DNA of 64,000 bases from Rhizobium terricola (GCF_012927355.1 NZ_JABBGK010000003.1:186001-250000), one strand, 5' to 3'; numbered from the stretch's first letter, positions 1 to 10,181 are shown. Numbers and translations are program-made. Notes: generated by a model from the sequence alone, not told the origin.

Positions 1-1866
1 ATCACCCGGGACCGGCTCGACGAGGTCGTGCCGATCATGAACACGGCGGACGGGCGTTACATGATCGAGTGGAACAAGGACGATCTCGACACGCTGAAGA
101 TCCTCAAGATCGACGTCCTGGCGCTCGGCATGCTCACCTGCCTGGCCAAGGCCATCCGTCTGCTTGACCAACATTACGGGAGACAGTTGACGCTTGCTTC
201 CTTCTTCGAGGATCACAGGCCGGAGGTCTACGACATGATCTGTCGTGCCGATACGCTCGGCGTCTTCCAGATCGAGAGCCGGGCCCAGATGAGCATGCTG
301 CCGCGGCTCAAGCCCAGGGAATTCTACGATCTGGTGATCGAGGTGGCGATCGTCCGGCCGGGGCCGATCCAGGGAAACATGGTGCACCCCTATCTGAAGA
401 ACCGCAAGGAGAGGGAAAACGGCGGGAAGATCACCTATCCCAAGCCGGAACTCGAGGCCGTTCTGGCGCGAACGCTCGGTGTGCCGCTCTTCCAGGAGCA
501 GGCGATGCAGATCGCCATCACCGCCGCCGGGTTCGCACCCGCGGAAGCCGACCAGTTGCGTCGCGCCATGGCGACCTTCCGCCGGACGGGGCAGGTCGCC
601 AATTTCAGACAGCGTTTCATCGACGGCATGATGCGGCGGGATTATACGCTCGAATTCGCCGAGCGTTGCTTCAGCCAGATCGAGGGCTTCGGCGAATACG
701 GTTTTCCCGAAAGTCACGCGGCCTCCTTCGCGCTGTTGGTCTATGCCTCGGCCTGGATCAAGACTTTTTATCCGGATGTCTTCTGCGTGGCGCTGCTCAA
801 TTCTCAGCCGATGGGTTTCTATGCGCCGGCCCAGTTGGTGCGGGATGCCCGGGAGCACGGGGTCGAGGTACGACCTGTCGACGTCAACGCTTCGTCCTGG
901 GACAGCACGCTGGAAACGGACGGCTTCGATCCGCGGCGCCTTGCCTCGCGCCACGCCTCAATGCGCAACGTCATCCTGGGAAACCGGGCCGTGCGGCTCG
1001 GCTTTCGCCAGGTCAAGGGGCTTTCGGAGCCGGAGATGAAGCTTCTCGTGACACGGCGCGGCAGCGGCTATGCCTCGGTCCGCGATCTGTGGATGCGGAC
1101 CGGGTTGCCGCGGGCCGCCGTCGAACGGCTTGTCGACGCCGATGCCTTCTCCTCACTCGGCCTCAGTCGCCGCGAGGCGCTCTGGGCGGCGCAGGCGCTT
1201 GATCACCAGGCTGCCGTCGAACATCTGCCGCTCTTCGCCGACGCGGCAGTCGATGCCGCGTCGCAGGTAGAGACTGCGGTTTCGCTGCCTTCGATGCCTG
1301 CCGGTGAAGAAGTTGTCAGCGACTACCGTGCACTGTCGCTTTCTTTGAAGGCCCATCCGCTCGCCTTCCTGCGCGAGGCCTTTGTCCGAAGCGGTATTCT
1401 CGTTTCCGTCGATCTGGAGAAAATAGCAAACGGGTGTCAGGTCGAGGTGGCGGGTCTGGTTCTCGTGCGCCAGCGGCCGGGCTCGGCCAAGGGGGTGATC
1501 TTCATGACGATCGAGGACGAGACCGGGGTTGCCAACATCATTGTCTGGCCGAAGACCTTCGAACGCTATCGCAGCATCGTCATGGGGGCGAGGCTGGTGA
1601 GAGTGAGGGGGCGTCTGCAGAAGGCCGAAGGCGTCATCCATGTCGTGGCCGAACATCTCATCGACGAGACCGAGAGGCTCGGCCTGTTGCGCGAGGACAT
1701 GCAGGGCTTCGGCGGGCTTGCCCATGCCGACGAGGTTCGTCGCCCGGTCAACGAGCACCGGCATGACAGCCGATCCACCGGTTCCCTGGCGCGACTGATC
1801 CGGGATGTTCCCGATCTGGTTGGCGAGGTCAGGCAGGCCATGCCGAAGGGGCGCAATTTTCATTGA
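1..1866 (+). CDS. dnaE2: Error-prone DNA polymerase DnaE2, C-terminal part (5' end outside window)
   Basis: The frame is open from the first base, giving 621 visible residues, so the gene starts upstream. The family is usually about 1,100 residues; the PHP domain and most of the palm are therefore missing here. Visible parts are the fingers and helix-hairpin-helix region ([19 protein letters not shown] near residue 230) and a C-terminal OB-fold ([19 protein letters not shown] near residue 500), ending MPKGRNFH. DnaE2 is the damage-inducible C-family polymerase that works with ImuA and ImuB in translesion synthesis under LexA control; those partners would lie to the left of the window. Certain as a DnaE-family polymerase, and DnaE2 rather than DnaE1 because of its short C-terminus and overall similarity. 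Confidence 0.93.
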   Translation: MTRDRLDEVVPIMNTADGRYMIEWNKDDLDTLKILKIDVLALGMLTCLAKAIRLLDQHYGRQLTLASFFEDHRPEVYDMICRADTLGVFQIESRAQMSMLPRLKPREFYDLVIEVAIVRPGPIQGNMVHPYLKNRKERENGGKITYPKPELEAVLARTLGVPLFQEQAMQIAITAAGFAPAEADQLRRAMATFRRTGQVANFRQRFIDGMMRRDYTLEFAERCFSQIEGFGEYGFPESHAASFALLVYASAWIKTFYPDVFCVALLNSQPMGFYAPAQLVRDAREHGVEVRPVDVNASSWDSTLETDGFDPRRLASRHASMRNVILGNRAVRLGFRQVKGLSEPEMKLLVTRRGSGYASVRDLWMRTGLPRAAVERLVDADAFSSLGLSRREALWAAQALDHQAAVEHLPLFADAAVDAASQVETAVSLPSMPAGEEVVSDYRALSLSLKAHPLAFLREAFVRSGILVSVDLEKIANGCQVEVAGLVLVRQRPGSAKGVIFMTIEDETGVANIIVWPKTFERYRSIVMGARLVRVRGRLQKAEGVIHVVAEHLIDETERLGLLREDMQGFGGLAHADEVRRPVNEHRHDSRSTGSLARLIRDVPDLVGEVRQAMPKGRNFH

Positions 1867-2000
1867 GGGAAACCGAAGGGAGGTGAAACGGGACCTGAAT
1901 ACCGGGACAGGCAGCGCCGGCCGGAAAATTTCTTGACAAAGGCCATCCTCTTTAGCAGAAAGAAGGGGCTGAAAGTCAGGTTTGAAAGTTCATCGACGCC

Positions 2001-2312
2001 ATGCTCGTCTGCAGCTGCAATTACATCACCGACAGGGAAATCAGGGACGTCATCAACGAGCTCCTTGACGAGGACTGTTGGCAGCTGATCGTTCCGGCGA
2101 AGGTTTATCATGCGATGGGCAAACGGGGCCGTTGCTGCGGCTGCTTCCCGAACGTCGTCGACATCATCATCCGCACCACCGAAGACTATCACGCGTCCCG
2201 TCAGACCGATGGTGCGGAAGTGGTCGATTTCATGGAACGCTTGAAGCGTTTCCACGAAGAGCAGAAGACTGCAAGCCTGGAGCGCCGCCAGCGTGCCGCG
2301 CAGGTGGCCTGA
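2001..2312 (+). CDS. bfd: Bacterioferritin-associated ferredoxin
   Basis: The 103-residue protein has the Bfd [2Fe-2S] cysteine set C4-x-C6 near the N-terminus and C45-x2-C48 (RCCGC, with C46 as an extra cysteine). Bfd binds bacterioferritin and supplies electrons to release stored iron. The next gene on the same strand, after about 440 bp, is bacterioferritin itself, which fits this role. Length is slightly above the core family because of a charged tail from about residue 85. A TTGACA hexamer at 1933-1938 could be a -35 element, but I see no convincing -10. Confidence 0.93.
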   Translation: MLVCSCNYITDREIRDVINELLDEDCWQLIVPAKVYHAMGKRGRCCGCFPNVVDIIIRTTEDYHASRQTDGAEVVDFMERLKRFHEEQKTASLERRQRAAQVA

Positions 2313-2749
2313 CCCTCTGCTTTCTTTCACTGCCGCATTCCGTTCCGATACCCGTCGCCGAGGACCGAGGTTCTGCCTTTCGCACGCCCTCTTCTGCATA
2401 CCGACATTTCCCGGCCTGTCGTCACGGCGGTGCCTGTCGGCGTCGCGTGCGGCACCCAGCGGCGCTCCGGGTGCAAGATCCGGCGCCTTCGCCGACTGGA
2501 ACGCTCCCCGGCGAACTGCGCTGAAAGCTCTGCGTTTCACGGTCTTAACGCCGCCCCGCTGCAATGGGTACTCGCGGCTTCGCCCGAGCGCCATGGGCGT
2601 CACGTCCGGACGGCGTCAGCCGAAGTGCCACCGGGCCGGTGTGGCGACGCGGGAACCAGGGTAGACCTCGGTCGTTTCACGCTTGCTCGACAGCTTCCGG
2701 CAATTCTGCTCTATTCTCAGAACCAAAAACACAAGAAGGGTGATTTATC
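2313..2749. other. Intergenic region between bfd and bfr
   Basis: There is no supported gene in this 437-bp stretch. Open frames exist in several phases but are Arg/Pro/Ser-rich, as expected for non-coding GC-rich DNA. The last 50 bp become AT-richer and should hold the bfr promoter and ribosome site (AAGAAGGG upstream of the ATG at 2750). Iron-responsive (Irr or RirA) control is common for bfr in rhizobia, but I cannot point to a clear operator. Confidence 0.5.
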
Positions 2750-3235
2750 ATGAAGGGTGATCAGAAAGTAATCGACCGACTGAACGAGGCCCTGTTCCTC
2801 GAGCTTGGCGCGGTCAATCAGTACTGGTTGCACTACCGCCTTCTCGATGACTGGGGCTTCACCAAGCTCGCCAAGAAGGAGCGCGCCGAATCGATCGAGG
2901 AGATGCAGCATGCGGACAAGCTGATCTCGCGCATCATCTTCCTCGAAGGCCACCCGAACCTGCAGACCGTGGCGCCGCTGCGCATCGGCCAGAATGTCAA
3001 GGAAGTGCTCGAGGCCGACCTCGCCGGCGAATATGATGCCCGCACCGCCTACAAGGCATCGCGCGACATCTGTTCCCAGGCTGGGGACTATGTCAGCATG
3101 AAACTCTTCGAAGAGCTCTTGATGGACGAAGAGGGCCACATCGACTTCCTCGAGACCCAGCTCGAGCTGCTGTCGAAGATCGGCGAAGAAAGATACGGCC
3201 AGCTCAACGCCGACTCGGCAGATTCCGCCGAATAA
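2750..3235 (+). CDS. bfr: Bacterioferritin
   Basis: The 161-residue product is standard length and aligns without gaps to Bfr. All ferroxidase ligands are present: E18, Y25, E51, H54, E94, E127 and H130. The haem-ligand methionine is M52. The protein forms a 24-subunit cytoplasmic shell that oxidises and stores iron. The neighbouring bfd supplies the ferredoxin used for iron release. The start is supported by AAGAAGGG about 10 bp upstream. Confidence 0.97.
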   Translation: MKGDQKVIDRLNEALFLELGAVNQYWLHYRLLDDWGFTKLAKKERAESIEEMQHADKLISRIIFLEGHPNLQTVAPLRIGQNVKEVLEADLAGEYDARTAYKASRDICSQAGDYVSMKLFEELLMDEEGHIDFLETQLELLSKIGEERYGQLNADSADSAE

Positions 3236-3678
3236 CAAGGTGGACCGGGCCTGCCCGAACAGGACAGGCCATCATCACCAAATTGCGTGGCGCGATCAGC
3301 GCCACGCCGACGGTTCGATGTCTGCCTCGCGCGGTTGCGACCAAGGTCCCGACAAGGCAGCTCACGTCTCTCGGCGCAACGCGCACAGGGGGCTGTGCGC
3401 CCGTCTCACTTCCAACACATCTTTCCGTCGCGCCGCCGCCTTGCTCGGGCAATCGTGCCGGAGCGTTTGGCTTCGACGGTTCTGACCGGCCCGGGCCGGG
3501 GCAGGACGCATGCAACGCCCTTAACGCAGTTTCGATGGCGGGCGTCCCGGGGTCTCACGGATCGGCCCTATCGGCGAAGACCGGCCACCTGACCACCCAA
3601 AGCCCCAGTTCACCCCGCGTGGTCGTCCGTCGAGTCACCGGCCTTTGCTTGGGAAAGGCCGGCGGATGCTGGGCAACC
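3236..3678. other. Intergenic region after bfr
   Basis: This 443-bp stretch separates bfr from the convergent gene at 3679-4206. It begins with two hairpins (described separately at 3249-3307). The rest shows no supported gene, repeat or clear promoter. Confidence 0.5.
3249..3307 (+). terminator. Two stem-loops after bfr, terminator-like
   Basis: The first hairpin pairs GGCCTGCCC with GGACAGGCC (3249-3270, one mismatch). The second is a perfect 9-bp stem, GCGTGGCGC / GCGCCACGC, with loop GATCA (3285-3307). Neither is followed by a T-tract, so they may protect the 3' end rather than terminate on their own. Confidence 0.5.
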
Positions 3679-4206
3679 TCACTTCCACTCGAAGAGCTTT
3701 TCGGTGCGGAACGGCCGCTCGCGAACGAGGATAGAGGGATCCGGCAGGGCTTCCGCATAGCGGGCGGCATCCTGATCATCGTTGAAGCCGACGAAGATCA
3801 TCACCATCGACCGCGCCATCGGCTGGCCCTTCTTGCGATAGGCGAAGCGGAAAGCGCAGGATGGATATTGCGATCCGATTGACGTTAGTCCTTGGAAGGG
3901 GTCGCCGCCCATCGCGCCGGCGCTGCCGTCGAGCGCAAGAAACTGGCCGAGCGCCATGAAATGGTCAATGGCTGCGAAGGCGGTCTTCTGGGCAATCTGG
4001 CGATTGCTCTCGTCCGGACCGGAGCGGCCGTAATAGAGGCTGTCGGTAAGCCCTTTCCGCCTGCGCGTTTCATAGACGACCAACCGGCCCGCGGCCGCCA
4101 CTTCCACATGGAGATCGAAGTTCTGGAACAGGTCAGGCTGTCCGTCGAGTTCGGCAAACAGGACCCGCAGGTCTTTTACGTAATCCGCATAACGCGCGGC
4201 TGTCAT
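3679..4206 (-). CDS. Conserved hypothetical protein
   Basis: I do not recognise this 175-residue soluble protein. I start it at MTAARYADYV (4206), which has GGGAAC just upstream, rather than at an ATG 213 bp earlier, whose leader is Pro/Ser/Thr-rich and unlike coding sequence. There is no signal peptide or membrane segment. The centre (about residues 40-140) is a mixed alpha/beta region, and a conserved-looking stretch GSQYPSCAFRFAYRKKG lies near residue 125. It lies downstream of rppH on the same strand with a 172-bp gap, so it could be read from the same promoter. Confidence 0.7.
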   Translation of the reverse strand: MTAARYADYVKDLRVLFAELDGQPDLFQNFDLHVEVAAAGRLVVYETRRRKGLTDSLYYGRSGPDESNRQIAQKTAFAAIDHFMALGQFLALDGSAGAMGGDPFQGLTSIGSQYPSCAFRFAYRKKGQPMARSMVMIFVGFNDDQDAARYAEALPDPSILVRERPFRTEKLFEWK

Positions 4207-4378
4207 GATATTCGTTCCCTGCTTGCTGATGTTCAATGCGACGTCTGCAGCGGAGGCGCGGAGCGGAAGGGTCACCGGCCGAGATCTACCTGTTTCAGTG
4301 TGATGCTGATGACCGCTCGTTGTCACGCCGCCTGTCACCCGGCTGTGGTCCGCCAACCGCGTCGGCGCTCCGCCCGGG

Positions 4379-4906
4379 CTAGCCGGCCAGATGGGTGAAT
4401 TCGGCAACAACCTGTTCATACACGGCGCGCTTGAAGGGGACGATCAGGTCGGGCAGTTCCCGCATCGGCTTCCATGCCCAGGCATCGAATTCGGCGACGT
4501 GGCCGCCGGGCGGCGGATCGATGGCGATCTCCCTCTCATCGCCCTCGAAGCGGAAAGCGAACCAGCGCTGGGTCTGGCCCCGATAGCGGCCCCTGAGGCC
4601 GATGCCGATGAGTTCCCGCGGCAGGTCGTAGTTGATCCAGCGGCCGGCTTCGGCAAGCAGCGAGACACTCTTCATGCCCGTCTCTTCATAAAGCTCGCGG
4701 ATAGCGGCGGCGAGCGGGTCTTCCCCGTCGTCGATTCCGCCCTGGGGCATCTGCCAGAGCATCGGGGAGCCGTCATATTCGGAATTGCCTTCCGGGATGC
4801 GCCGGCCGGCCCAGACGAGGCCGGCCCGGTTCAGCACCATGATGCCGACACAAGGGCGGTAGGGCAGGTCTTCAGGTTCGAGCCGGGGTGGCATGGTGAT
4901 CTCCAT
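4379..4906 (-). CDS. rppH: RNA pyrophosphohydrolase RppH (Nudix)
   Basis: The 175-residue Nudix hydrolase has a complete Nudix box at residues 56-78 (G56, E62, R70 E71, E74 E75, G77). An N-terminal [12 protein letters not shown] stretch is typical of the RppH/dinucleoside polyphosphate subfamily. It removes pyrophosphate from 5'-triphosphorylated mRNA and so starts 5'-dependent decay; in rhizobia and Bartonella (ialA) the same protein was first described as an Ap4A hydrolase. GAGG seven bases upstream supports the ATG at 4906. It follows the polysaccharide deacetylase gene by 11 bp. Confidence 0.93.
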   Translation of the reverse strand: MEITMPPRLEPEDLPYRPCVGIMVLNRAGLVWAGRRIPEGNSEYDGSPMLWQMPQGGIDDGEDPLAAAIRELYEETGMKSVSLLAEAGRWINYDLPRELIGIGLRGRYRGQTQRWFAFRFEGDEREIAIDPPPGGHVAEFDAWAWKPMRELPDLIVPFKRAVYEQVVAEFTHLAG

Positions 4907-4917
4907 CTGGATCCTCT

Positions 4918-6114
4918 TTACTCCACGGCGTCGGCGGCAAGGGCCGAGACGCCAACGATTTCAATACCGCGGGCTTTCGCCTCCTCGCTCCATTCGCGCA
5001 CGGCGGCGATGGTCTCGTCGAAGGCGGAGGCCGTGCCGATGGCCTGTCCGTTGCGGCGGGCGATGCGTTCCAGTTCGTCGAGCTTGGCGAGCACGGCCTG
5101 CTTTTCCGGCTGGCCGTCGAGCAGCAGGTCGCCGTCCGCATAGGGCATGCCGATGGCCTTGGCAAATCCGTCCGTCAGCGAGCGGGCGGTGGAGCCGTCA
5201 TCGAGGAAGAGCAGCCCGCGCTGGCCGATGTCGCGCATCACCGGCTCGAAGACGGACGCATCCGACATGAACTTGCCGCCCATGTAGTTCATGACGCCGG
5301 TGTAGTTGGTGATGCGGCCCAGGGCCTGATGCAGCTTCTTCAGGCTCTCTTCGGGCCGGTCGCTGGTCAGCAGAGTGCCCCTGCCCGGATCGTTTTCCGG
5401 ATAGTCGAAGGGCTCGAGCGGGATCTGCAGCAGGATCTCGTGGCCCTTCATCCGGGCCTCCTGCATCCAGCGCGACAGGCTGTTGCCGGTAGAGGCGAAG
5501 GCGAGCGTGACCTCTTCCGGCAGGTCGCGAATGGCGCGCAGGCTGCCGGTCTGGCTGAGCCCGATGCCGCCGACGACGATCGCGATGCGGGTGCCGCGGG
5601 CGCCGGACCACGGGCGGGCATACTGGTCGACCGGGCGCTGGCCGTCAGGCCCGACGACGGGAAGGCGACCTTCGGCCGTCTCCTCGATCAGGTCGTCGTT
5701 GGGAAGCGCGGCAAGACGGCCTTCCTGCCCGAGATTGCGATTGTCGATCAGCACAGGCCCCTTGCCGTCGCGGGGCTTGGGCGAGAATTTGGTGACCACC
5801 GATCCGTCGTCGGTCAGTGTGCGTTCCACTGCCGCGCCGCCAAGCGGTCGGCTGTTCGCCATTGTCTGTCCGTTGCCGTCAGCTGCGCCCGCGGCCGGTG
5901 TCGTTTTGCCGGCGCCGCTGGCGGCGTCTTGCGCTGGTTCCGTGGCTGGAATGGGTCTCTGAAGGGGAAGCGGCTCGAAGGCCGAATAGGTCGAAAGCCC
6001 CAAGATGGAGAGGGCAGCGATCCCGCCGAAAATGGCAGACACGGGAAGGCGGCGGAGCGGCCTTTTCGCGGCCTTGCGATCCTGGCCGAGCGGTGCGTGA
6101 AGATCAGCGCCCAA
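4918..6114 (-). CDS. Divergent polysaccharide deacetylase family protein (YibQ-like)
   Basis: The protein has 398 residues. A basic cytoplasmic tail (about 1-24) precedes one membrane segment (about 26-46) and a Pro/Ala/Gly-rich periplasmic linker (about 50-90). The divergent polysaccharide deacetylase (DUF610) domain follows, starting at [12 protein letters not shown] near residue 175, with later motifs [16 protein letters not shown] and YMGGKFMSD. This family sits next to ctpA and envC-like genes in many proteobacteria and is thought to act on the envelope, but the substrate is not established. It lies between ctpA and rppH on the same strand. Confidence 0.85.
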   Translation of the reverse strand: MGADLHAPLGQDRKAAKRPLRRLPVSAIFGGIAALSILGLSTYSAFEPLPLQRPIPATEPAQDAASGAGKTTPAAGAADGNGQTMANSRPLGGAAVERTLTDDGSVVTKFSPKPRDGKGPVLIDNRNLGQEGRLAALPNDDLIEETAEGRLPVVGPDGQRPVDQYARPWSGARGTRIAIVVGGIGLSQTGSLRAIRDLPEEVTLAFASTGNSLSRWMQEARMKGHEILLQIPLEPFDYPENDPGRGTLLTSDRPEESLKKLHQALGRITNYTGVMNYMGGKFMSDASVFEPVMRDIGQRGLLFLDDGSTARSLTDGFAKAIGMPYADGDLLLDGQPEKQAVLAKLDELERIARRNGQAIGTASAFDETIAAVREWSEEAKARGIEIVGVSALAADAVE

Positions 6115-6150
6115 TTTGTCGTCCGCTCCCGTCGGGTCGCAAATGTGTTC

Positions 6151-6174
6151 GGGCGCCGGATTGCTCCGGCGCCC
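6151..6174 (-). terminator. GC-rich hairpin after ctpA
   Basis: This is a perfect 10-bp stem, GGGCGCCGGA / TCCGGCGCCC, with loop TTGC. It lies directly downstream of the ctpA stop and upstream of the deacetylase gene. It has no T-tract, so it may be an mRNA-stabilising or partial terminator between the two cistrons. Confidence 0.45.
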
Positions 6175-6180
6175 AATTCC

Positions 6181-7503
6181 TTACTTTGCGACGACGGCCT
6201 TTGCCGGGTCGGCGGGGAAGGACGGATCCGTCTTCACGCCACGCAGCAGGTCGAGCGCATAATTGAGCTGCATGTCGTCCTTGGCTTCCGGCGGGACGTA
6301 GGCGGACGAGCCGGAGCCTTCGTCGTTCTCGTTCTGGCCCTTGATGTGGCCCTTGAGCGAGGATTCGCCTTCCGCACGGACCTTGCCCTGCAGTTCTTCC
6401 GGCAGCGGCTGGTCGACCTTGATGTCCGGCTCGATGCCGGTGCCCTGGATCGACTTGCCCGACGGCGTGTAATAGAGCGCCGTGGTCAGCCGGAGCGCAC
6501 CCTTTTCGCCCATCGGGATGATGGTCTGGACAGAACCCTTGCCGAAGGAGCGCGTGCCGACAACGGTCGCGCGCTTCAGGTCCTGGAGCGCGCCGGCCAC
6601 GATTTCAGAAGCCGAGGCGGAGCCGCCGTTGACCAGCACGACCAGCGGCTTGCCGTCGGTCAGGTCGCCGGCGCTGGCGTTGAAGCGGCGGGTGTCTTCC
6701 GGATCGCGCGAACGGGTGGAAACCACTTCGCCACGCTCGAGGAAGGCATCCGAAACATAGATCGCCTGATCGAGCAGGCCACCCGGATTGAGGCGGAGGT
6801 CGAGGACGAAGCCCTTGAGCTTGTCGGCCGGGACTTCCTTCTTGATCTTGGCGATCGCGGCTTCCAGATCGTCATAGGTCTTCTCGGTGAACGAGATGAC
6901 GCGCAGATAGCCGACATCGCCCTCGACGCGCGACTTGACGGCGCGGATCGGGATGATTTCGCGGACGATCGACAGTTCGATCGGCTTGTCGGCGCCCTTG
7001 CGGAGGATCGTCAGCTTGATCGGCGTGTTGACCGCACCGCGCATCTTGTCGACGGCTTCCTCAAGCTTGAGGCCGCGCACCGACTCGCCGTCGATCTCGG
7101 AGATGAAGTCGCCGGCGAGAATGCCGGCCTTGGAGCCGGGCGTGTCGTCGATCGGGGTGATGACCTTGACCAGTTCCTCTTCCATGGTGACTTCGATGCC
7201 GATGCCACCGAATTCGCCACGGGTCTGGGTCTGCATGTCCGCCGCATCCTTGGCGTTCATGTAGGTCGAATGCGGGTCAAGCGAGGTGAGCATGCCGTTG
7301 ATGGCGTTCTCGACCAGCTTCTCCTCGTCCGGCGGCGTCACGTATTGTGCGCGAACGCGCTCGAACACGTCGCCGAAAATCGACAGTTCCTTGTAGGTGG
7401 AAGCGCCGGCGGCCTGTGCGGGAATGCCGGCCGAATAGAGAACGCTCATCGCAGTCGCGCCCATCAGCGCACCAACGAGAACAAGAGAGACCCTAGGTAT
7501 CAT
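6181..7503 (-). CDS. ctpA: Carboxy-terminal processing protease CtpA (S41)
   Basis: The start is taken at MIPRVSLVLVGALMG (7503). A longer frame to 7563 exists but lies inside the upstream gene. From this start there is a signal/anchor (about 1-33), a PDZ domain (about 95-180) and a tail-specific protease domain. The catalytic Ser-Lys-Gln set is S297 (GGSASASEI), K322 (RSFGKGSVQ) and Q326, with the spacing known for CtpB. It degrades or processes periplasmic proteins from the C-terminus. It overlaps the envC-like gene by 11 bp, so the two are translationally coupled; pairing of an S41 protease with an EnvC/M23 factor is a recurring envelope-remodelling unit. Confidence 0.95.
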   Translation of the reverse strand: MIPRVSLVLVGALMGATAMSVLYSAGIPAQAAGASTYKELSIFGDVFERVRAQYVTPPDEEKLVENAINGMLTSLDPHSTYMNAKDAADMQTQTRGEFGGIGIEVTMEEELVKVITPIDDTPGSKAGILAGDFISEIDGESVRGLKLEEAVDKMRGAVNTPIKLTILRKGADKPIELSIVREIIPIRAVKSRVEGDVGYLRVISFTEKTYDDLEAAIAKIKKEVPADKLKGFVLDLRLNPGGLLDQAIYVSDAFLERGEVVSTRSRDPEDTRRFNASAGDLTDGKPLVVLVNGGSASASEIVAGALQDLKRATVVGTRSFGKGSVQTIIPMGEKGALRLTTALYYTPSGKSIQGTGIEPDIKVDQPLPEELQGKVRAEGESSLKGHIKGQNENDEGSGSSAYVPPEAKDDMQLNYALDLLRGVKTDPSFPADPAKAVVAK

Positions 7504-9052
7504 TCTGTGCCTTTCCAGAACCGCTTCCGGCCCACCACTGGCGGGAATCAACCGGTTTTCCATCTTTCCGAAATTCTATGTAAAGTGTCGGGCGATCCGT
7601 TTCCAGCGCCAATGCCGTCGCGCTCGCCACTCTTTTTTCCCCCATCACCGCCAGCGGCTCGCCGGACAGGACGAACTTACCCTGGCTGGTGTTGATGCGG
7701 TCCATGCCTGACAATACCATATGATAACCGTCGCCGGTATTCAGGATGATCATCTGCCCGTAACTGCGGAATTCACCGGCGAAGACAACCCAGCCATCCG
7801 CGGGAGCGGTCACCAGCGCCCCGGGCGTCGATGCAATGACCATGCCCTTGGCCTCATGGCCCGTGCCGTCCGGATCGCCGAACTGGCGGAGGATATCGCC
7901 CGCGGCCGGCAGCTCCAGTTTCTGCTTCAGATCGGAGAAAGCGTATGCCGGGGCAATACGGTTTTTATCGGGCAATGACGATAGGGCAAGCTCGCGCGCC
8001 TTCTGGCGCTGCTCCTCGCTCAGGGCCTTCAGGCGCTCTTCCTCGGCACGCGCCTGCTCGGCCGCGTCGCGGACCGAGCGGATCTCGTTTTCCAGACTGG
8101 CGATGAGGCCCTCCATGTTGGAGGCCTTTGCCGCAAGCTCTTCAGCACGGCGCTTCTCGGTCGCGAGTTCCAGCGTGTTCTGGCGCGACAACCGGTCGTT
8201 CTCGACCAGCAGGAGATCCATGCGACGCTCTTCCTCCTGCCGGCTGGCCATGGTGGCAATCAGCGTCTCGGTCTCCTTCTCGCCTTCCTGGCGCAGGCGC
8301 ACGAGTTCGGCGAGATCGTCGGCGAGCTTTTCCGTCTCCTTGCGGATGCCCGGAACGACCGCGCCGAGAAGAATGGCAGTGCGCACCGAGGCGAGTGCGT
8401 CCTCGGGCGTCACGAGCAGGGCGGGCGGCGGGTTGCGTCCCATGCGCTGGAGTGCGGCCAGCACTTCGGCGAGGATCGCACGCCGGTCGCGGAAGGATGC
8501 CCGGATCCTGTCCTCGCTAAGCCCCAGATCGGCTAGCTTGCGTCCACCCTCGGCAATCTTGCGCTCCAGGTCCTTGCGACGGGCGGCCGATTCGATGAGG
8601 GCAGTCTTCAGGCTTTCGGAGGTCTTGGCGAGCGCTGCGATGCTCGATTCCAGTTCCTTCGCCTTGTCGCCGGAGACCTGCATGCTGCGGGAAAGCTCCT
8701 GCAGTTCGCGGCCGATCTGGTCGCGTTTCTGGCGCAGGGCGACAGCCGCGTCCCCGGTGCCGGATTCTGCACCCGCCGGAGAAGGAGGTGCCGGCGGCGA
8801 CGCCTCTACCGAGGCGGGAGGGGGTGTCTGCGCGGTAGCCTCTTGCGAAGAGCCGCCGGCCGGAAGGACAAGCAGGGTCGTGGCTGCCAAAGCGCGAAGG
8901 AGCAGTGCCCGGCTTCGGCCTGCAGAAACGATCTTGTTGGTCGGACGGTCGTCGTGTCGCAAAGCGCTATCCCGGTTCGCGCGGAAAATACGCTGATTTG
9001 CGCCGACAAGCAAAGAGCCCGGACAGGGAGCCCGGACAGGCCGGACGGTCAT
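7493..9052 (-). CDS. EnvC-like murein hydrolase activator (M23/LytM domain)
   Basis: This 519-residue periplasmic protein has an N-terminal export signal (about 45-73, after a long N-tail, so the true start may be downstream). A Pro/Ala-rich linker is followed by a long coiled coil (about 105-345). A C-terminal LytM domain starts at DILRQFGDPDGTGHEAKG near residue 385. The LytM metal ligands are incomplete: the usual HxH is YHMVLSG here. This matches EnvC-type proteins, which activate amidases instead of cutting peptidoglycan. It is separated from rlmH by one base and overlaps ctpA. Confidence 0.88.
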   Translation of the reverse strand: MTVRPVRAPCPGSLLVGANQRIFRANRDSALRHDDRPTNKIVSAGRSRALLLRALAATTLLVLPAGGSSQEATAQTPPPASVEASPPAPPSPAGAESGTGDAAVALRQKRDQIGRELQELSRSMQVSGDKAKELESSIAALAKTSESLKTALIESAARRKDLERKIAEGGRKLADLGLSEDRIRASFRDRRAILAEVLAALQRMGRNPPPALLVTPEDALASVRTAILLGAVVPGIRKETEKLADDLAELVRLRQEGEKETETLIATMASRQEEERRMDLLLVENDRLSRQNTLELATEKRRAEELAAKASNMEGLIASLENEIRSVRDAAEQARAEEERLKALSEEQRQKARELALSSLPDKNRIAPAYAFSDLKQKLELPAAGDILRQFGDPDGTGHEAKGMVIASTPGALVTAPADGWVVFAGEFRSYGQMIILNTGDGYHMVLSGMDRINTSQGKFVLSGEPLAVMGEKRVASATALALETDRPTLYIEFRKDGKPVDSRQWWAGSGSGKAQNDT

Positions 9053-9053
9053 C

Positions 9054-9536
9054 TCAGACGCGATGGTAGGGATGGCCCGACAGGATGGTGACGGCGCGAT
9101 AGAGCTGCTCGGCGAGCAGGATGCGCACCAGCTGGTGAGGCCAGGTCATGCGGCCGAGATTGAGAACGAGCTTGGTCTTTTCGCGAAGATCCGGATCGAC
9201 GCCATCGGCGCCGCCAATGACGATCGCAAGGTCACGTTGGCCGCGGTCGCGATGATCGCCCAGAAGATCGGCGAATTCCTGGCTGTCGAGCGCCTTGCCG
9301 CGTTCATCGAGAACGATGACGAGGGCACCTTCCGGCATGGCCTTGACCAACTCCGCCGCTTCCTCGCGCTTGCGGGTGGCGGCGTTCGACGCGCGGCTTT
9401 CGGCAATTTCGACCGAGCGGAACAATTCGAGCCCGCAGGCAGGCCCGGCCTTGGCGAAACGATCCATATAACGGGACGCGAGTTCCTTTTCCGGTCCGGC
9501 TTTCAACCGGCCCACGGCATAAATGCCAACGCGCAT
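9054..9536 (-). CDS. rlmH: 23S rRNA (pseudouridine1915-N3)-methyltransferase RlmH
   Basis: The 160-residue SPOUT-class methyltransferase ends in HPYHRV, the hallmark C-terminus of RlmH. The SAM-binding knot is visible as VIVLDERGKALDSQEFA (about 73-89) and IVIGGADGVD (about 105-114). It methylates pseudouridine 1915 in helix 69 of 23S rRNA. I start at MRVGIYAVG; nine extra residues upstream are possible. It follows rsfS, as in most bacteria. Confidence 0.95.
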   Translation of the reverse strand: MRVGIYAVGRLKAGPEKELASRYMDRFAKAGPACGLELFRSVEIAESRASNAATRKREEAAELVKAMPEGALVIVLDERGKALDSQEFADLLGDHRDRGQRDLAIVIGGADGVDPDLREKTKLVLNLGRMTWPHQLVRILLAEQLYRAVTILSGHPYHRV

Positions 9537-9647
9537 GTCCCAATCCTTCCATGATGGCCGCAAAACCCTTTGAGCGGCGAACAGCGATGATCGCCACCTC
9601 GTTCCGTTTCGCTGCTGCCGGGATCAGCGGCAGCCGGCCACAGGTCC

Positions 9648-10034
9648 TTAGTGCAGACGTCCTTCCTCGATGTCCGGAGCCGCCCACATCTTCTCGATGT
9701 TGTAGAACTCGCGGATTTCGGGACGGAACACATGCACGATGATGTCACCGGTGTCGATCAGGACCCAGTCGCCCGTTTCCAGACCCTCGACGCGGGCAGA
9801 GCCGAAGCCCTCCTCCTTGAGGTCCGAAATGAGGTGTTCGCTGATCGCCGCCACATGACGGTTCGAACGGCCGGACACGACGACCATGTAGTCGCCCAGC
9901 GCGGACTTCCCGGCAATGTTGATGGTGACAATATCTTCTGCCTTGGAGTCCTCGAGGCTTGCGAGGACCAGCTCAAGCGCGCGGGCTGCGGCATCGGCGC
10001 CACGTTCCGGGCTTTTCGGGAGGATGGCGTGCAT
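9648..10034 (-). CDS. rsfS: Ribosome silencing factor RsfS
   Basis: The RsfS (DUF143) domain is clear: DSKAEDIVTINIAGKSALGD, VVSGRSNRHVAAI, then DWVLIDTGDIIVHVF and REFYNIEKMW. It binds ribosomal protein L14 and blocks subunit joining in starvation. The start is uncertain. The listed ATG (10034) has only a weak ribosome site. A CTG at 10061, in frame, has the strong purine run AAGGAAAGGAAG just upstream and would give the MTTVHTKG-type N-terminus usual in rhizobia. An ATG at 10112 is also possible. It sits between nadD and rlmH, the common order. Confidence 0.93.
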   Translation of the reverse strand: MHAILPKSPERGADAAARALELVLASLEDSKAEDIVTINIAGKSALGDYMVVVSGRSNRHVAAISEHLISDLKEEGFGSARVEGLETGDWVLIDTGDIIVHVFRPEIREFYNIEKMWAAPDIEEGRLH

Positions 10035-10181
10035 CTTTCCCTTGGTGTGTACTGTTGTCAGAGTTCTTCCTTTCCTTGAATAACAGCACGGAGGCGATTC
10101 CCGTTTCGGCAATCGCTGATAGAAGGTGGCATCGATCCGTCAATCTTTCAAGAGATCGGTGCGCCGGGAGGGCCGCAGAGC

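Noticed and set aside
5329..7695. A 788-codon open frame on the plus strand
   Set aside because: It is antisense to the deacetylase and ctpA genes, both with full catalytic motifs. Its translation is Arg/Gly/Asp-rich without domains, as expected in GC-rich DNA.
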